Positions 41,425-49,007 of a DNA stretch of 64,000 bases are shown in pieces (positions within the stretch are counted from its first letter, which is position 1; the number at the start of each line of letters is the position of its first letter). Source of the DNA: Streptomyces spirodelae (lineage in GTDB: Bacteria; Actinomycetota; Actinomycetes; Streptomycetales; Streptomycetaceae); assembly GCF_017676385.1 (NCBI RefSeq), contig NZ_JAFFZN010000016.1:62001-126000 (forward strand), written 5' to 3'. Position numbers and translations under genes: made by a program. The notes under the pieces were generated by a model. That model made no database searches, was not told the DNA's origin, and saw only the letters and a list, made by a program, of their open reading frames with translations.

Positions 41425-42455
41425 CTCGACCAACTCCCACTCGCCCGACTCCGCACCGGCTCCGCCACCCGTTCGCCCGGTTGCGTACGGCGCTCGGCCC
41501 GCGCCACCTCCCTCGCCTTCCGGGGCTCGTCGGCTCCCTCGGCCGCGCGCACGATGTGAGCGACCCAGGCCAGCCCGGCCCACTCCAGCAGCAGCCCTGC
41601 CGCCAGGCAGAGGAGACCGGCCGGGGTGTGCAGCAGAATCCACAGCGGATCGGCGTCCATGGCCGCGCCCATGGCCAGCCCGAAAACCGGCAGCAGTGCG
41701 AGCACCAGGGCGGTGGAGCGGGGACCGGCAAGCTGAGTCCGCAGCTCCTCCCGCTGCTCGATGCGGGCACGCACCGAACCGGCCACTGCCTCCAGGCCCT
41801 CGGCCAGTCCCGCTCCGCCTTCGACCGCCACCTGCCAGCAGGCGGCGGCTCCGGCCAACCCCTCGCCACCGGGCAGCAGCGCCGCTTCCCGCAGCGCAGC
41901 GGGGACGTCTCCGCCGAACCGGGCCGCTGCCAGCACGGCGGCTCCCGGCTCGCCGAAGCGCCGCACCACGGCGCGGTCGACCGCGAGTAGTGCCCCGTCC
42001 GGCTGGCGGCCGGCCCGTAGTTCACCCGCCACGGCCGCACACAGCCCCACCACAGCTGTCTCGCGTTCGCGGGCTGCCTGATCGGCAGCACGGCGCCGCA
42101 GCCGACGCCGGACGAGAGGGACCGCCGCGAGTCCGGCAACCAGCGGCAGCACTGACTGCCCCAGCAACCCCACCACGAGGCCCACCGGCAGGCACCACCA
42201 CTCGGTTCCGGCCCGCCCGCCCAGGCGTCGCCGCACCCCTTCGATGGCGTCCAGCCACCAGCCAGGGGGCTCGAAGGCCGGCCATCGCGCCACCGCCTGT
42301 GCTCCGCCCGCGAGCAGCAGCCTGGCGCGCCGTGCCCCGTCCTGCCGCCCGGTCATCAGCCAGGCCGCCGCTCCGGCACACACCACCGCTGCGTACGCGG
42401 CGTAGGCCACTGCTGGCTCGGTCCCCGCCATTCCAGAACCTGTCGCCGTGGTCAC
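41421..42455 (-). CDS. tadB: Type II secretion F-family protein TadB
   Basis: 344 residues. Hydrophobic segments near the N-terminus (AVAYAAYAAVVCAGAAAWL), in the middle (GLVVGLLGQSVLPLVAGLAAVPL) and near the C-terminus (TALVLALLPVFGLAMGAAM, GLLCLAAGLLLEWAGLAWV). The F domain has CAAVAGELRAGRQPDGALL. It is the pilus platform partner of TadC. The GTG at 42455 overlaps the tadA stop as GTGA. Confidence 0.82.
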   Translation of the reverse strand: MTTATGSGMAGTEPAVAYAAYAAVVCAGAAAWLMTGRQDGARRARLLLAGGAQAVARWPAFEPPGWWLDAIEGVRRRLGGRAGTEWWCLPVGLVVGLLGQSVLPLVAGLAAVPLVRRRLRRRAADQAARERETAVVGLCAAVAGELRAGRQPDGALLAVDRAVVRRFGEPGAAVLAAARFGGDVPAALREAALLPGGEGLAGAAACWQVAVEGGAGLAEGLEAVAGSVRARIEQREELRTQLAGPRSTALVLALLPVFGLAMGAAMDADPLWILLHTPAGLLCLAAGLLLEWAGLAWVAHIVRAAEGADEPRKAREVARAERRTQPGERVAEPVRSRASGSWSR

Positions 42456-43924
42456 CGAGCACCCCTCTCGGCAGGCACCGACCACGACGGCCACGCCCCG
42501 GCCGCCGCGTCCTCGGCCCACTTAGCGCCTGCCGACAGGCGGCTTTCGGCACCTCCCCCGAACTCGTCGGCGTGGCGCCGCATGCACAGCTCCTCCAACC
42601 GCCGCCAGCCGCGCTCGCGTGCGAATCCACTCGCGGTCTTGCCGACGGTTCCCCTCCGGCGACCGTCCGCACCGTTCCACACGGCAGCCGGCACCGTTGT
42701 CACCAACCCGTCGGCATCGCGCTCCAGCACATGGATCTGAGCGACCCGCCTCCTGCCGTCCCGCCCTCGCACCAGGTGCACGATCACATCCAGTGCCGCC
42801 GCCAACTGACTGTGCAGCGCGGCCCTGTCGAGCCCGGCCGTGGTACCCAGGGCCTCGAGCCGGGCCGGGACATCGGCAGCGGCGTTCGCATGAACGGTGC
42901 CGCAACCTCCTTCATGGCCGGTGTTCAAAGCGGCCAGCAGGTCGGTGACTTCGGGTCCTCGTACCTCGCCCACGACAAGCCGGTCGGGCCGCATGCGCAG
43001 CGCTTGCCGTACCAGGTCGCGCAGTTCCACACGGCCCACGCCCTCTTGGTTGGCTGGGCGTGCCTCCAGCCTTACGACGTGCGGGTGGTCGGGCCGGAGC
43101 TCCGCCGAGTCCTCGGCGAGGACGATGCGTTCGTCCGGGCCTACCAGTCCCAGCAGCGTGGAGAGCAGTGTGGTCTTGCCGCAGCCGGTGCCGCCGCTGA
43201 CGACGAAGGAGAGGCGCGCGTCCAGCACGGCCCGCAACAGCCGCTCCCCTCCGGGCGGCACAGTTCCGGCGGCGACGAGTTCGTCGAGGCCGAAGGCCCG
43301 GGGGCGCACCACCCGCAGGGACAAGCAGGTTGAGCCCACGGCCACCGGGGGCAGCACAGCGTGCAGCCGGGTGCCGTCGGGGAGCCGGGCGTCGACCCAG
43401 GGGCGGGCGTCGTCGAGGCGGCGTCCTGCCGAGGTCGCCAGCCGCTGGGCGAGCCTGCGGACGGCGGCGGCGTCGGGAAAGCGCACGCCGGTCAGCTCCA
43501 GTCCGTGACCCCGGTCGACCCATACCTGATCGGGGGCGGTCACCAGGACGTCGGTGACCTCCGAATCCGCCAGCAGCGGCTCCAGCGGACCGGCGCCGAC
43601 CAGTTCGGAGCGCAGGGCTTCCACCACGCCCAGCACCGCGCTGTCCCCCATCAGCCGCCCCTGAGCCCGCAGTGCGGCCGCCACCCGCGCGGGGGTCGGT
43701 TCCGCTCCGGCCTCGGCGAGGCTGCGCCGGACCGAGTCCAGCAACCGGGCACCGGCCCCCGTCCCCTCCGGACCCGCGTCCCCGGCTCCTGGGCGTTCTC
43801 CGGTCGGTCCTGAGCCGACTCCCACGCCCGCTCCCGATGTGTCCGCAGCAGCCTCGCCCACTCGGAAACGAGGCCCATCCGGTGCCGCGGTGGCGGCACA
43901 CCGACTCCTTGCCACTCCCGTCAT
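42452..43924 (-). CDS. tadA: Pilus assembly ATPase TadA (CpaF family)
   Basis: 490 residues. Secretion ATPase with Walker A SGGTGCGKTTLLSTLLG, Asp box IVLAEDSAELRP, Walker B-type RMRPDRLVVGEVRGPE and His box GGCGTVHANAA. The first 60 residues are a Gly/Ala-rich linker; the next 150 form the N1/N2 domain (PLLADSEVTDVLVTAPDQVWVDRG). It powers Flp/Tad pilus assembly. The ATG at 43924 overlaps the ssd stop (ATGA). Confidence 0.9.
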   Translation of the reverse strand: MTGVARSRCAATAAPDGPRFRVGEAAADTSGAGVGVGSGPTGERPGAGDAGPEGTGAGARLLDSVRRSLAEAGAEPTPARVAAALRAQGRLMGDSAVLGVVEALRSELVGAGPLEPLLADSEVTDVLVTAPDQVWVDRGHGLELTGVRFPDAAAVRRLAQRLATSAGRRLDDARPWVDARLPDGTRLHAVLPPVAVGSTCLSLRVVRPRAFGLDELVAAGTVPPGGERLLRAVLDARLSFVVSGGTGCGKTTLLSTLLGLVGPDERIVLAEDSAELRPDHPHVVRLEARPANQEGVGRVELRDLVRQALRMRPDRLVVGEVRGPEVTDLLAALNTGHEGGCGTVHANAAADVPARLEALGTTAGLDRAALHSQLAAALDVIVHLVRGRDGRRRVAQIHVLERDADGLVTTVPAAVWNGADGRRRGTVGKTASGFARERGWRRLEELCMRRHADEFGGGAESRLSAGAKWAEDAAAGAWPSWSVPAERGAR

Positions 43925-45096
43925 GCCGCCATCGCTCCCTGGCTGAGCACGCGCTCCCAGAGCCGGTCGCAGAAGCGGGCCAGAGCACCGTCCCGCGCGG
44001 AGCCGGGCGGCCTGCCACGGTCGATGTGCTCCAGCAGGCCGCGTTCCCAGGGAAGCTCCCCGGCCAGCGGCAGCCCGAGCAGCCGGGCGACTTCCGCGTC
44101 GTCCAGGCCGGAGCCGTATCCACGGGCACTTTGCGGCCCGCCCGGTGGGCGCACCACTGCCCGCAGATCGCGGACGACCAGTTGTGTCCGGGCGGCCACC
44201 CGGTGCGCCGCGGCCACGGCACGCAGCTCCGCCGGTACCACTGCCAGCCCGAGGTCGAGCTGGACCAGCGCCTCCGCGACGGCTTCGTCCGCCTGCCGGG
44301 GCAGGTCGACGACGACCACGCCGCCACGCCGCCGCGCGGCGCAGAGCACCGATTTCATGGCGTCGGCGGGTAGCACTACGCGTTCGCCCCGGTCCCAGCT
44401 GAGCACGGTCAGTTCGTCCGTACGCGGCAGGGACTCGGCGAGGGCGGCGCCGCCGACCCGGCCGCGGGACTCGGCGAAGTCCGGCCAGCGCAGTCCCGGC
44501 GTCCGTTCCGCGCCGAGCAGGATGTCCAGCCCGCCGCCGAGCGGGTCGGCGTCGATGAGCATGGTCCGTTCCCCGGCACGTGCCGCAGTGACCGCGAGCG
44601 CGCAGGCCAGCGTGGAGGCTCCGGCTCCGCCCCGTCCGCCGATGACGCCGACGGTCAGGGCGGCCTGGCCGACTCCTTCCAGCGCGTCGGCGATACGGCC
44701 GGTCAGCCAGCCCTCCGCGTCGGGGAGCAGGACCACGCTCTCGGCCCCGATCCGGACTCCGCGCTCCCACACGCCGGAGTCGTCCCAGTCCCGCCCGACC
44801 AGCAGCACCCCTGGCCGCCGTGTCGCCGTCCCGCCCGCGCTCGGTGGGCCCTGGCGGTCGAGCCCCACATCGGGCGCCGGGCCACCGCCGAAGCCGGAGG
44901 CGCTTGCGCAGTCGTCGCCGACGAGCACCAGGGGCGCTCGTTCCCATGCGGTGGCACCGCTCCAGGACGCCCACCCGGTCCGGCTCGTCGGGCCGCCGTG
45001 CGCGACCTGCGGCTCGGTTCCGGCGGCTGCGCACAGTCGCAGTAGGTCATCAAGGAGTTCCTCGTCCTCGGTGACAATCAGAATGTTTTCGGCCAT
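43921..45096 (-). CDS. ssd: Septum site-determining protein Ssd (CpaE/MinD-like)
   Basis: 391 residues. The N-terminal 140 are a receiver-like domain (ILIVTEDEELLDDLLRLC); the C-terminal part is MinD-like: GVIGGRGGAGASTLACALA is a deviant Walker A in which the signature Lys positions are Arg/Ala, and LIDADPLGGGLDILLG follows. Loss of the catalytic Lys is typical of Ssd, so ATP turnover is doubtful. Ssd proteins of actinobacteria affect septation, and in tad operons a CpaE-like protein localises the pilus machine. It heads the operon; the upstream region carries DnaA-box-like motifs. Confidence 0.85.
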   Translation of the reverse strand: MAENILIVTEDEELLDDLLRLCAAAGTEPQVAHGGPTSRTGWASWSGATAWERAPLVLVGDDCASASGFGGGPAPDVGLDRQGPPSAGGTATRRPGVLLVGRDWDDSGVWERGVRIGAESVVLLPDAEGWLTGRIADALEGVGQAALTVGVIGGRGGAGASTLACALAVTAARAGERTMLIDADPLGGGLDILLGAERTPGLRWPDFAESRGRVGGAALAESLPRTDELTVLSWDRGERVVLPADAMKSVLCAARRRGGVVVVDLPRQADEAVAEALVQLDLGLAVVPAELRAVAAAHRVAARTQLVVRDLRAVVRPPGGPQSARGYGSGLDDAEVARLLGLPLAGELPWERGLLEHIDRGRPPGSARDGALARFCDRLWERVLSQGAMAA

Positions 45097-45186
45097 GCTC
45101 TGGGCCCTCCCCGTCAGTTGGGCACTCGCGTCCGCAAACGGCTGCGGACGCCGACGGGATTCACGGTGCAGCGAACCGGAAAAACT

Positions 45187-45233
45187 TGTGGATCATGGTC
45201 GAAAACTGTGGACAACCCCGAGACTGTGAATAA
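45187..45233 (-). promoter_or_regulatory. Cluster of three DnaA-box-like 9-mers upstream of ssd
   Basis: On the minus strand: TTATTCACA (45233-45225), TTGTCCACA (45215-45207) and TGATCCACA (45195-45187), all in the same orientation with centres 18 and 20 bases apart, near two helical turns. The middle one matches the preferred actinobacterial DnaA box exactly; the others differ from consensus by one or two bases. They lie 90-140 bases upstream of the ssd ATG. Confidence 0.55.
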
Positions 45234-45372
45234 CTCGCTCACCCAAACCAGTGACTATCGGAGAGCATCCCTTCGATTACTCTCAGTTACGGTTCGGAGG
45301 AATCCGGGAGTCCGGTCCTGACAGATCGAAAAAGCCCCGACCACTGCGGGCCGAGGCGGGAAAAGCCCCCCG

Positions 45373-45446
45373 GACATGCGACGACCCCCGCCGGGGGGGA
45401 GAGCGGGGGTCGTCCCCACGGCCGACTCGGGGGGGGAGGAGTCGGG
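45373..45446 (-). ncRNA. 6C small RNA
   Basis: On the minus strand, two hairpins with C-run loops: CCGACTC/GAGTCGG (45422-45428 with 45439-45445, loop containing eight Cs) and a perfect 12-bp stem GACGACCCCCGC/GCGGGGGTCGTC (45380-45391 with 45403-45414, loop with seven Cs), then GGGGGGCTTTT as a terminator-like end. This is the defining structure of the actinobacterial 6C RNA. Its place between ssd and the HAD gene matches that of the M. tuberculosis B11/6C RNA. The C loops can pair with G-rich ribosome sites. Exact ends are not known from sequence. Confidence 0.82.
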
Positions 45447-45549
45447 CCGGGTTAGCACGGTCGCGAACGATCCGTGACTTCCATGGTGTACCCGAGAGCC
45501 TTCTCAGGCAAACCCACGCGCCCCAGCTTACGCCGAATGGTGGGCGCCT

Positions 45550-46377
45550 ATGCTCATGGGCGTGGAAAATCTCGCGATGCCTCGGACAGCCGCCTTCTTC
45601 GATCTGGACAAGACGGTCATTGCGAAGTCGAGCACGCTCACCTTCGGCAAGTCCTTCTACCAGGGTGGCCTGATCAATCGCCGCGCAGTGCTGCGGACCG
45701 CCTACGCGCAGTTCGTATATCTCCTCGGTGGCGCCGATCACGACCAGATGGAGCGGATGCGCGAGTACCTCTCCGGACTGGCGCGCGGCTGGGATGTCGA
45801 ACAGGTCAGGGAGATCGTCGCGGAGACCATTCACGACCTGATCGACCCGATCATCTACGACGAAGCCGCCTCGCTCATCGAGAAGCACCATCTGGCGGGC
45901 CGTGACGTGGTGATCGTCTCGTCGTCGGGGGCCGAGGTGGTCGAGCCGATCGGGCGGATGATCGGCGCCGACCGGGTTGTGGCCACGCGGATGGTCGTCG
46001 AGAGCGGCCGCTTCACCGGCGAGATCGAGTACTACGCCTACGGTCCCACCAAGGCGGAGGCCATCCGGGAGCTGGCCCGATCGGAGGGCTATGACCTGGC
46101 GCGCTGCTTCGCCTACAGCGATTCGGTCACGGACCTGCCGATGCTGGAGGCGGTCGGCCAGCCGCATGCCGTCAACCCGGACCGTGCGCTGCGCAAGGAG
46201 GCCCTCGCGCGCGACTGGCCCGTACTGACGTTCTCCCGGCCGGTGCGGCTCAAGCAGCGCATCCCCTCGCTGTCCATGCCGTCCCGGCCGACGCTGGCGC
46301 TGACCGCCGTGGCGGTGGGCGCCGCGGCGGCGACGGCGGGGTTCGTCTGGTTCAACAACCGGCGCCGACCGAGCTGA
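45550..46377 (+). CDS. HAD-IB family SerB-like phosphatase with C-terminal membrane anchor
   Basis: 275 residues. Motif I FFDLDKTV has the nucleophile Asp and general-acid Asp (18 and 20); motif II VIVSSSGAE; motif III Lys in GPTKAEAIREL; motif IV CFAYSDSVTDLPML with the metal Asps. A C-terminal segment ALTAVAVGAAAATAGFVWF then NNRRRPS looks like a membrane anchor. S. coelicolor has a gene of this type at this place described as differentiation-associated; the substrate is unknown. Several in-frame starts exist (45550, 45556, 45577); 45550 follows GGTGGGCG. Confidence 0.85.
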   Translation: MLMGVENLAMPRTAAFFDLDKTVIAKSSTLTFGKSFYQGGLINRRAVLRTAYAQFVYLLGGADHDQMERMREYLSGLARGWDVEQVREIVAETIHDLIDPIIYDEAASLIEKHHLAGRDVVIVSSSGAEVVEPIGRMIGADRVVATRMVVESGRFTGEIEYYAYGPTKAEAIRELARSEGYDLARCFAYSDSVTDLPMLEAVGQPHAVNPDRALRKEALARDWPVLTFSRPVRLKQRIPSLSMPSRPTLALTAVAVGAAAATAGFVWFNNRRRPS

Positions 46378-46473
46378 CGACTCCCCCCGGAGGCATGGCA
46401 TGTCGCTTTCGGGGGTAACACCCGGTTTCTGGGCGTACGGCGGTAGTTGCGGGCAACAGTAAAGATCTAGGTT

Positions 46474-46756
46474 CGTGCCGGGGAGAGGACTTCCGCTCGG
46501 CTCCCGCACGGAGTACAAAGGAATCACGGCCCGCGAGACCAACGGCATCCGAAAGGATTCCGTATCACGCAGATGGCCCCACGGACCGGAAGCATGAATA
46601 CCGGGCACCCACGCGACGCACAGCCCGCGATCGGGTAGGTCCCTTCAGGGAAGGGCAACGATCCCACCCTGATGTCTGGACGACGTGAAGCACGCACTGG
46701 TAACCCGGTGGACATGCCAGTGACGGCCTCGCCCTTGGTGGCGGGGCCGTCGCATT
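46474..46756 (+). ncRNA. Candidate small RNA downstream of the HAD gene
   Basis: The 506-base gap 46378-46883 has no gene. On the plus strand it shows a possible promoter (TTGCGG at 46447-46452, TAGGTT at 46468-46473, 15-base spacer, a little short) and a strong terminator hairpin at 46722-46751, too far downstream to belong only to the HAD gene. Between them are several short self-complementary stretches and no coding bias. From memory, S. coelicolor expresses an abundant conserved sRNA (scr3559) at this syntenic place; I have not been able to compare sequences. Ends are approximate. Confidence 0.45.
46722..46751 (+). terminator. Hairpin terminator of the candidate small RNA
   Basis: 12-bp stem with one G-T pair: GACGGCCTCGCC (46722-46733), loop of six, GGCGGGGCCGTC (46740-46751), followed by GCATTCTC. 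Confidence 0.75.
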
Positions 46757-46883
46757 CTCATGACGGCTCCGTCACCCCTCCGCCATGACGCCTCCAGCGC
46801 GGTGCTTTCCGGATGATCGCCAGCGCCCAGGCCCGCCCCGGAGCCCACCTCAGGACTCGCTCAGGGCTCACCCGAGGGCTCGC

Positions 46884-47759
46884 TCAGGCCGCTCCCCGCT
46901 GCATCGCCTCACAGACCGCGGTGCTCTCCCGCACGCCGAGCTCAACCGCACGGCCGCAGTGCGCGATCCACTCGCTCATCCCTTCGGGGGTTCCCGAGGC
47001 GTAGCCGGCCAAGGCAGCCGTGTACTCCTCGTGCCCAAGCTCCGCATGGCCCACCTCGGCCGGACAGATGGCCTTCGGATCGAGGCCGCTGCTGATCAGT
47101 ACGACACGCTCGGCGGCGCGCGCCACCTGCCCGTTGAACGAGCCGAACGGGCGCAGCACCTGCAGTTCACCGTGCACCACCGAGGAGGCGACCAGTGCGG
47201 GGGCCGAGGTGTTGCCGCTGATGAGCTGCGCCAGGCCGTCCAGCCTGGCTGCGACCTCGTCGGCTCCCGGCAGGTCCACGCCGATGTCCGGACCCTGGAC
47301 CGGCTCCCCGGGGCGCCGCGGGCGGCCGACGGTGTCCTTCGCGGACACGCCGCCGGCGGCCACCAGGTGCAGCCTGGCCAGCACGCGCAGGGGTGACTGC
47401 GGCCAGATGTCGAGCAGCTGACCGGCCTCGGCCGTCACCCGCAGCGCTGCACCCACCGTGCGTGCCTCTTCGTCGACGCTGAAGTCGCTGCGGCGGCGCA
47501 CCTCTTCGAGCGCCCAGTCGACGCCCTCCACAGCCGCGGTGCCACGGGCTCCACGCAGCGCGGCCTCCGCGCTGACCTCGCTGCTGCGGCGGCGCATGAT
47601 GCGGTGCCCGTAGGCCCGGTCCACCGACTTGCGCACGGATTCGACTGCCTCCGGCACACCCGGCAGCGCGGCGAGTGGCGCGAGCGGGTCCGCCGCGGAG
47701 ACGCCGGGAGCCGAGGACTTCGAAGTGCCGCCGTCGTCGGGGCGAGCGGTGCTACTCAT
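46884..47759 (-). CDS. Fic/DOC-like protein with degenerate active-site motif
   Basis: 291 residues, mostly helical. The segment VLRPFGSFNGQVARAAERVVL near residue 220 aligns with the Fic signature HPF-x-D/E-GNGR-x-x-R, but the catalytic His is Arg, and the GNGR core reads FNGQ. AMP-transfer activity is therefore unlikely in the usual form. An inhibitory helix motif is not evident. The start ATG at 47759 was chosen for its distance to the AGGG site. The gene diverges from a MinD/CooC-like ATPase gene 106 bases away, and the pair is conserved in Streptomyces. It has been annotated as an oxidoreductase in relatives, for which I see no support. Confidence 0.6.
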   Translation of the reverse strand: MSSTARPDDGGTSKSSAPGVSAADPLAPLAALPGVPEAVESVRKSVDRAYGHRIMRRRSSEVSAEAALRGARGTAAVEGVDWALEEVRRRSDFSVDEEARTVGAALRVTAEAGQLLDIWPQSPLRVLARLHLVAAGGVSAKDTVGRPRRPGEPVQGPDIGVDLPGADEVAARLDGLAQLISGNTSAPALVASSVVHGELQVLRPFGSFNGQVARAAERVVLISSGLDPKAICPAEVGHAELGHEEYTAALAGYASGTPEGMSEWIAHCGRAVELGVRESTAVCEAMQRGAA

Positions 47760-47865
47760 GCGTACGACCCTACGCACCCGGCCGGGCGGCCCAACCCCTC
47801 GATCGAGTGGTCTTCTTCACTCACCTCGGCCGACCCGGTGCTCGCGGCGGCTTACGCTGTTGAAC

Positions 47866-48867
47866 ATGAAGATCGCTTTCGTAGGGAAGGGCGGCAGCGG
47901 AAAAACCACGCTGTCCTCGCTGTTCATTCGCCACCTCACCGCCCGCGGCGCTCCCGTGGTCGCTGTCGACGCGGACATCAATCAGCACTTGGGCGCGGCA
48001 CTCGGGCTGGACGACGCGGAGGCCGCCGCGCTGCCGGCGATGGGCGCCCACCTGCCACTCATCAAGGAGTACGTGCGGGGCAGCAACCCCCGGATCACCT
48101 CCGCCGAGAAGATGATCAAGACGACACCGCCCGGCGAGGGGTCCCGGCTGCTGCGTCTGCAAGAGGACAATCCGGTCTACGACGCCTGTGCGCACCCTGT
48201 CGCACTGGACGGCGGGGATATCCGGCTACTGGCCACGGGGCCGTTCACCGAGTCGGACCTGGGCGTTGCCTGCTACCACTCCAAGACAGGCGCGGTGGAA
48301 CTGCTGCTGAACCACCTCGTGGACGGCCGCGAGGAGTACTTGGTCGTCGACATGACGGCGGGCAGCGACTCCTTCGCCTCCGGAATGTTCACCCGCTTCG
48401 ATATGACGTTCCTGGTGGCCGAGCCGACCCGCAAGGGTGTCTCCGTCTACCGCCAGTACAAGGACTATGCCCGGGACTTCGGGGTTCCGCTGCGTGTCGT
48501 CGGCAACAAGGTGCAGAGCGCCGATGACGTCGACTTCCTGCGTCAGGAAGTGGGCGACGACCTGCTGGTGACCTTCGGCCACTCGGACTGGGTGCGCGCC
48601 ATGGAGAAGGGCCGTCCGCTTCCGTTCGCCGAACTGGAGGAGGACAACTCCCGCTCGCTGGCCGCGCTGTACGAGACGGCCGATGCTTCCTACGAGCTGC
48701 GCGACTGGGAGCGCTACACCCGGCAGATGGTCCACTTCCATCTGCGCAACGCGGAGAGCTGGGGCAACGCGAAGACCGGCGCGGACCTCGCGGCCCAGGT
48801 GGACCCCTCGTTCACCCTGAGCGAGGACCGGCAGGAGGCCGCTGCTGCCGCTCCTCAGCCGGCCTGA
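47866..48867 (+). CDS. MinD/CooC-like P-loop ATPase
   Basis: 333 residues. Starts MKIAFVGKGGSGKTTLSSLF, a deviant Walker A with the signature Lys in both positions (K-G-G-x-G-K-T-T); VVAVDADINQHLG is the Walker A' Asp region; YLVVDMTAGSDSFASGMF matches the switch II/Walker B segment of CooC. CooC-type ATPases help insert nickel or other cofactors into metalloenzymes or act in maturation; no such client enzyme is next door. The ATG at 47866 is adjacent to the divergent Fic-like gene's promoter region, so the two may share control. Confidence 0.8.
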   Translation: MKIAFVGKGGSGKTTLSSLFIRHLTARGAPVVAVDADINQHLGAALGLDDAEAAALPAMGAHLPLIKEYVRGSNPRITSAEKMIKTTPPGEGSRLLRLQEDNPVYDACAHPVALDGGDIRLLATGPFTESDLGVACYHSKTGAVELLLNHLVDGREEYLVVDMTAGSDSFASGMFTRFDMTFLVAEPTRKGVSVYRQYKDYARDFGVPLRVVGNKVQSADDVDFLRQEVGDDLLVTFGHSDWVRAMEKGRPLPFAELEEDNSRSLAALYETADASYELRDWERYTRQMVHFHLRNAESWGNAKTGADLAAQVDPSFTLSEDRQEAAAAAPQPA

Positions 48868-48927
48868 CCCTGGCCTGCCCCCTCTGCCTTCCGTCCCGCC
48901 CCCGTCCGATCCTGCCGCCCTCCGCTT

Positions 48928-49000
48928 GATCCCCGGCCGACCCCGCCGGCCGGGGATCGAGCGGACCTCCCGGTTCCGAGCCGTCCAGCCCGGAACCGGG
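48928..49000. terminator. Tandem hairpins between convergent genes
   Basis: Two perfect stems: GATCCCCGGCC with its complement (48928-48938 and 48948-48958), and CCCGGTTCCG with its complement (48969-48978 and 48991-49000). They likely terminate the ATPase transcript rightward and the deacetylase-like transcript leftward. Confidence 0.78.
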
Positions 49001-49007
49001 GCCCAGC

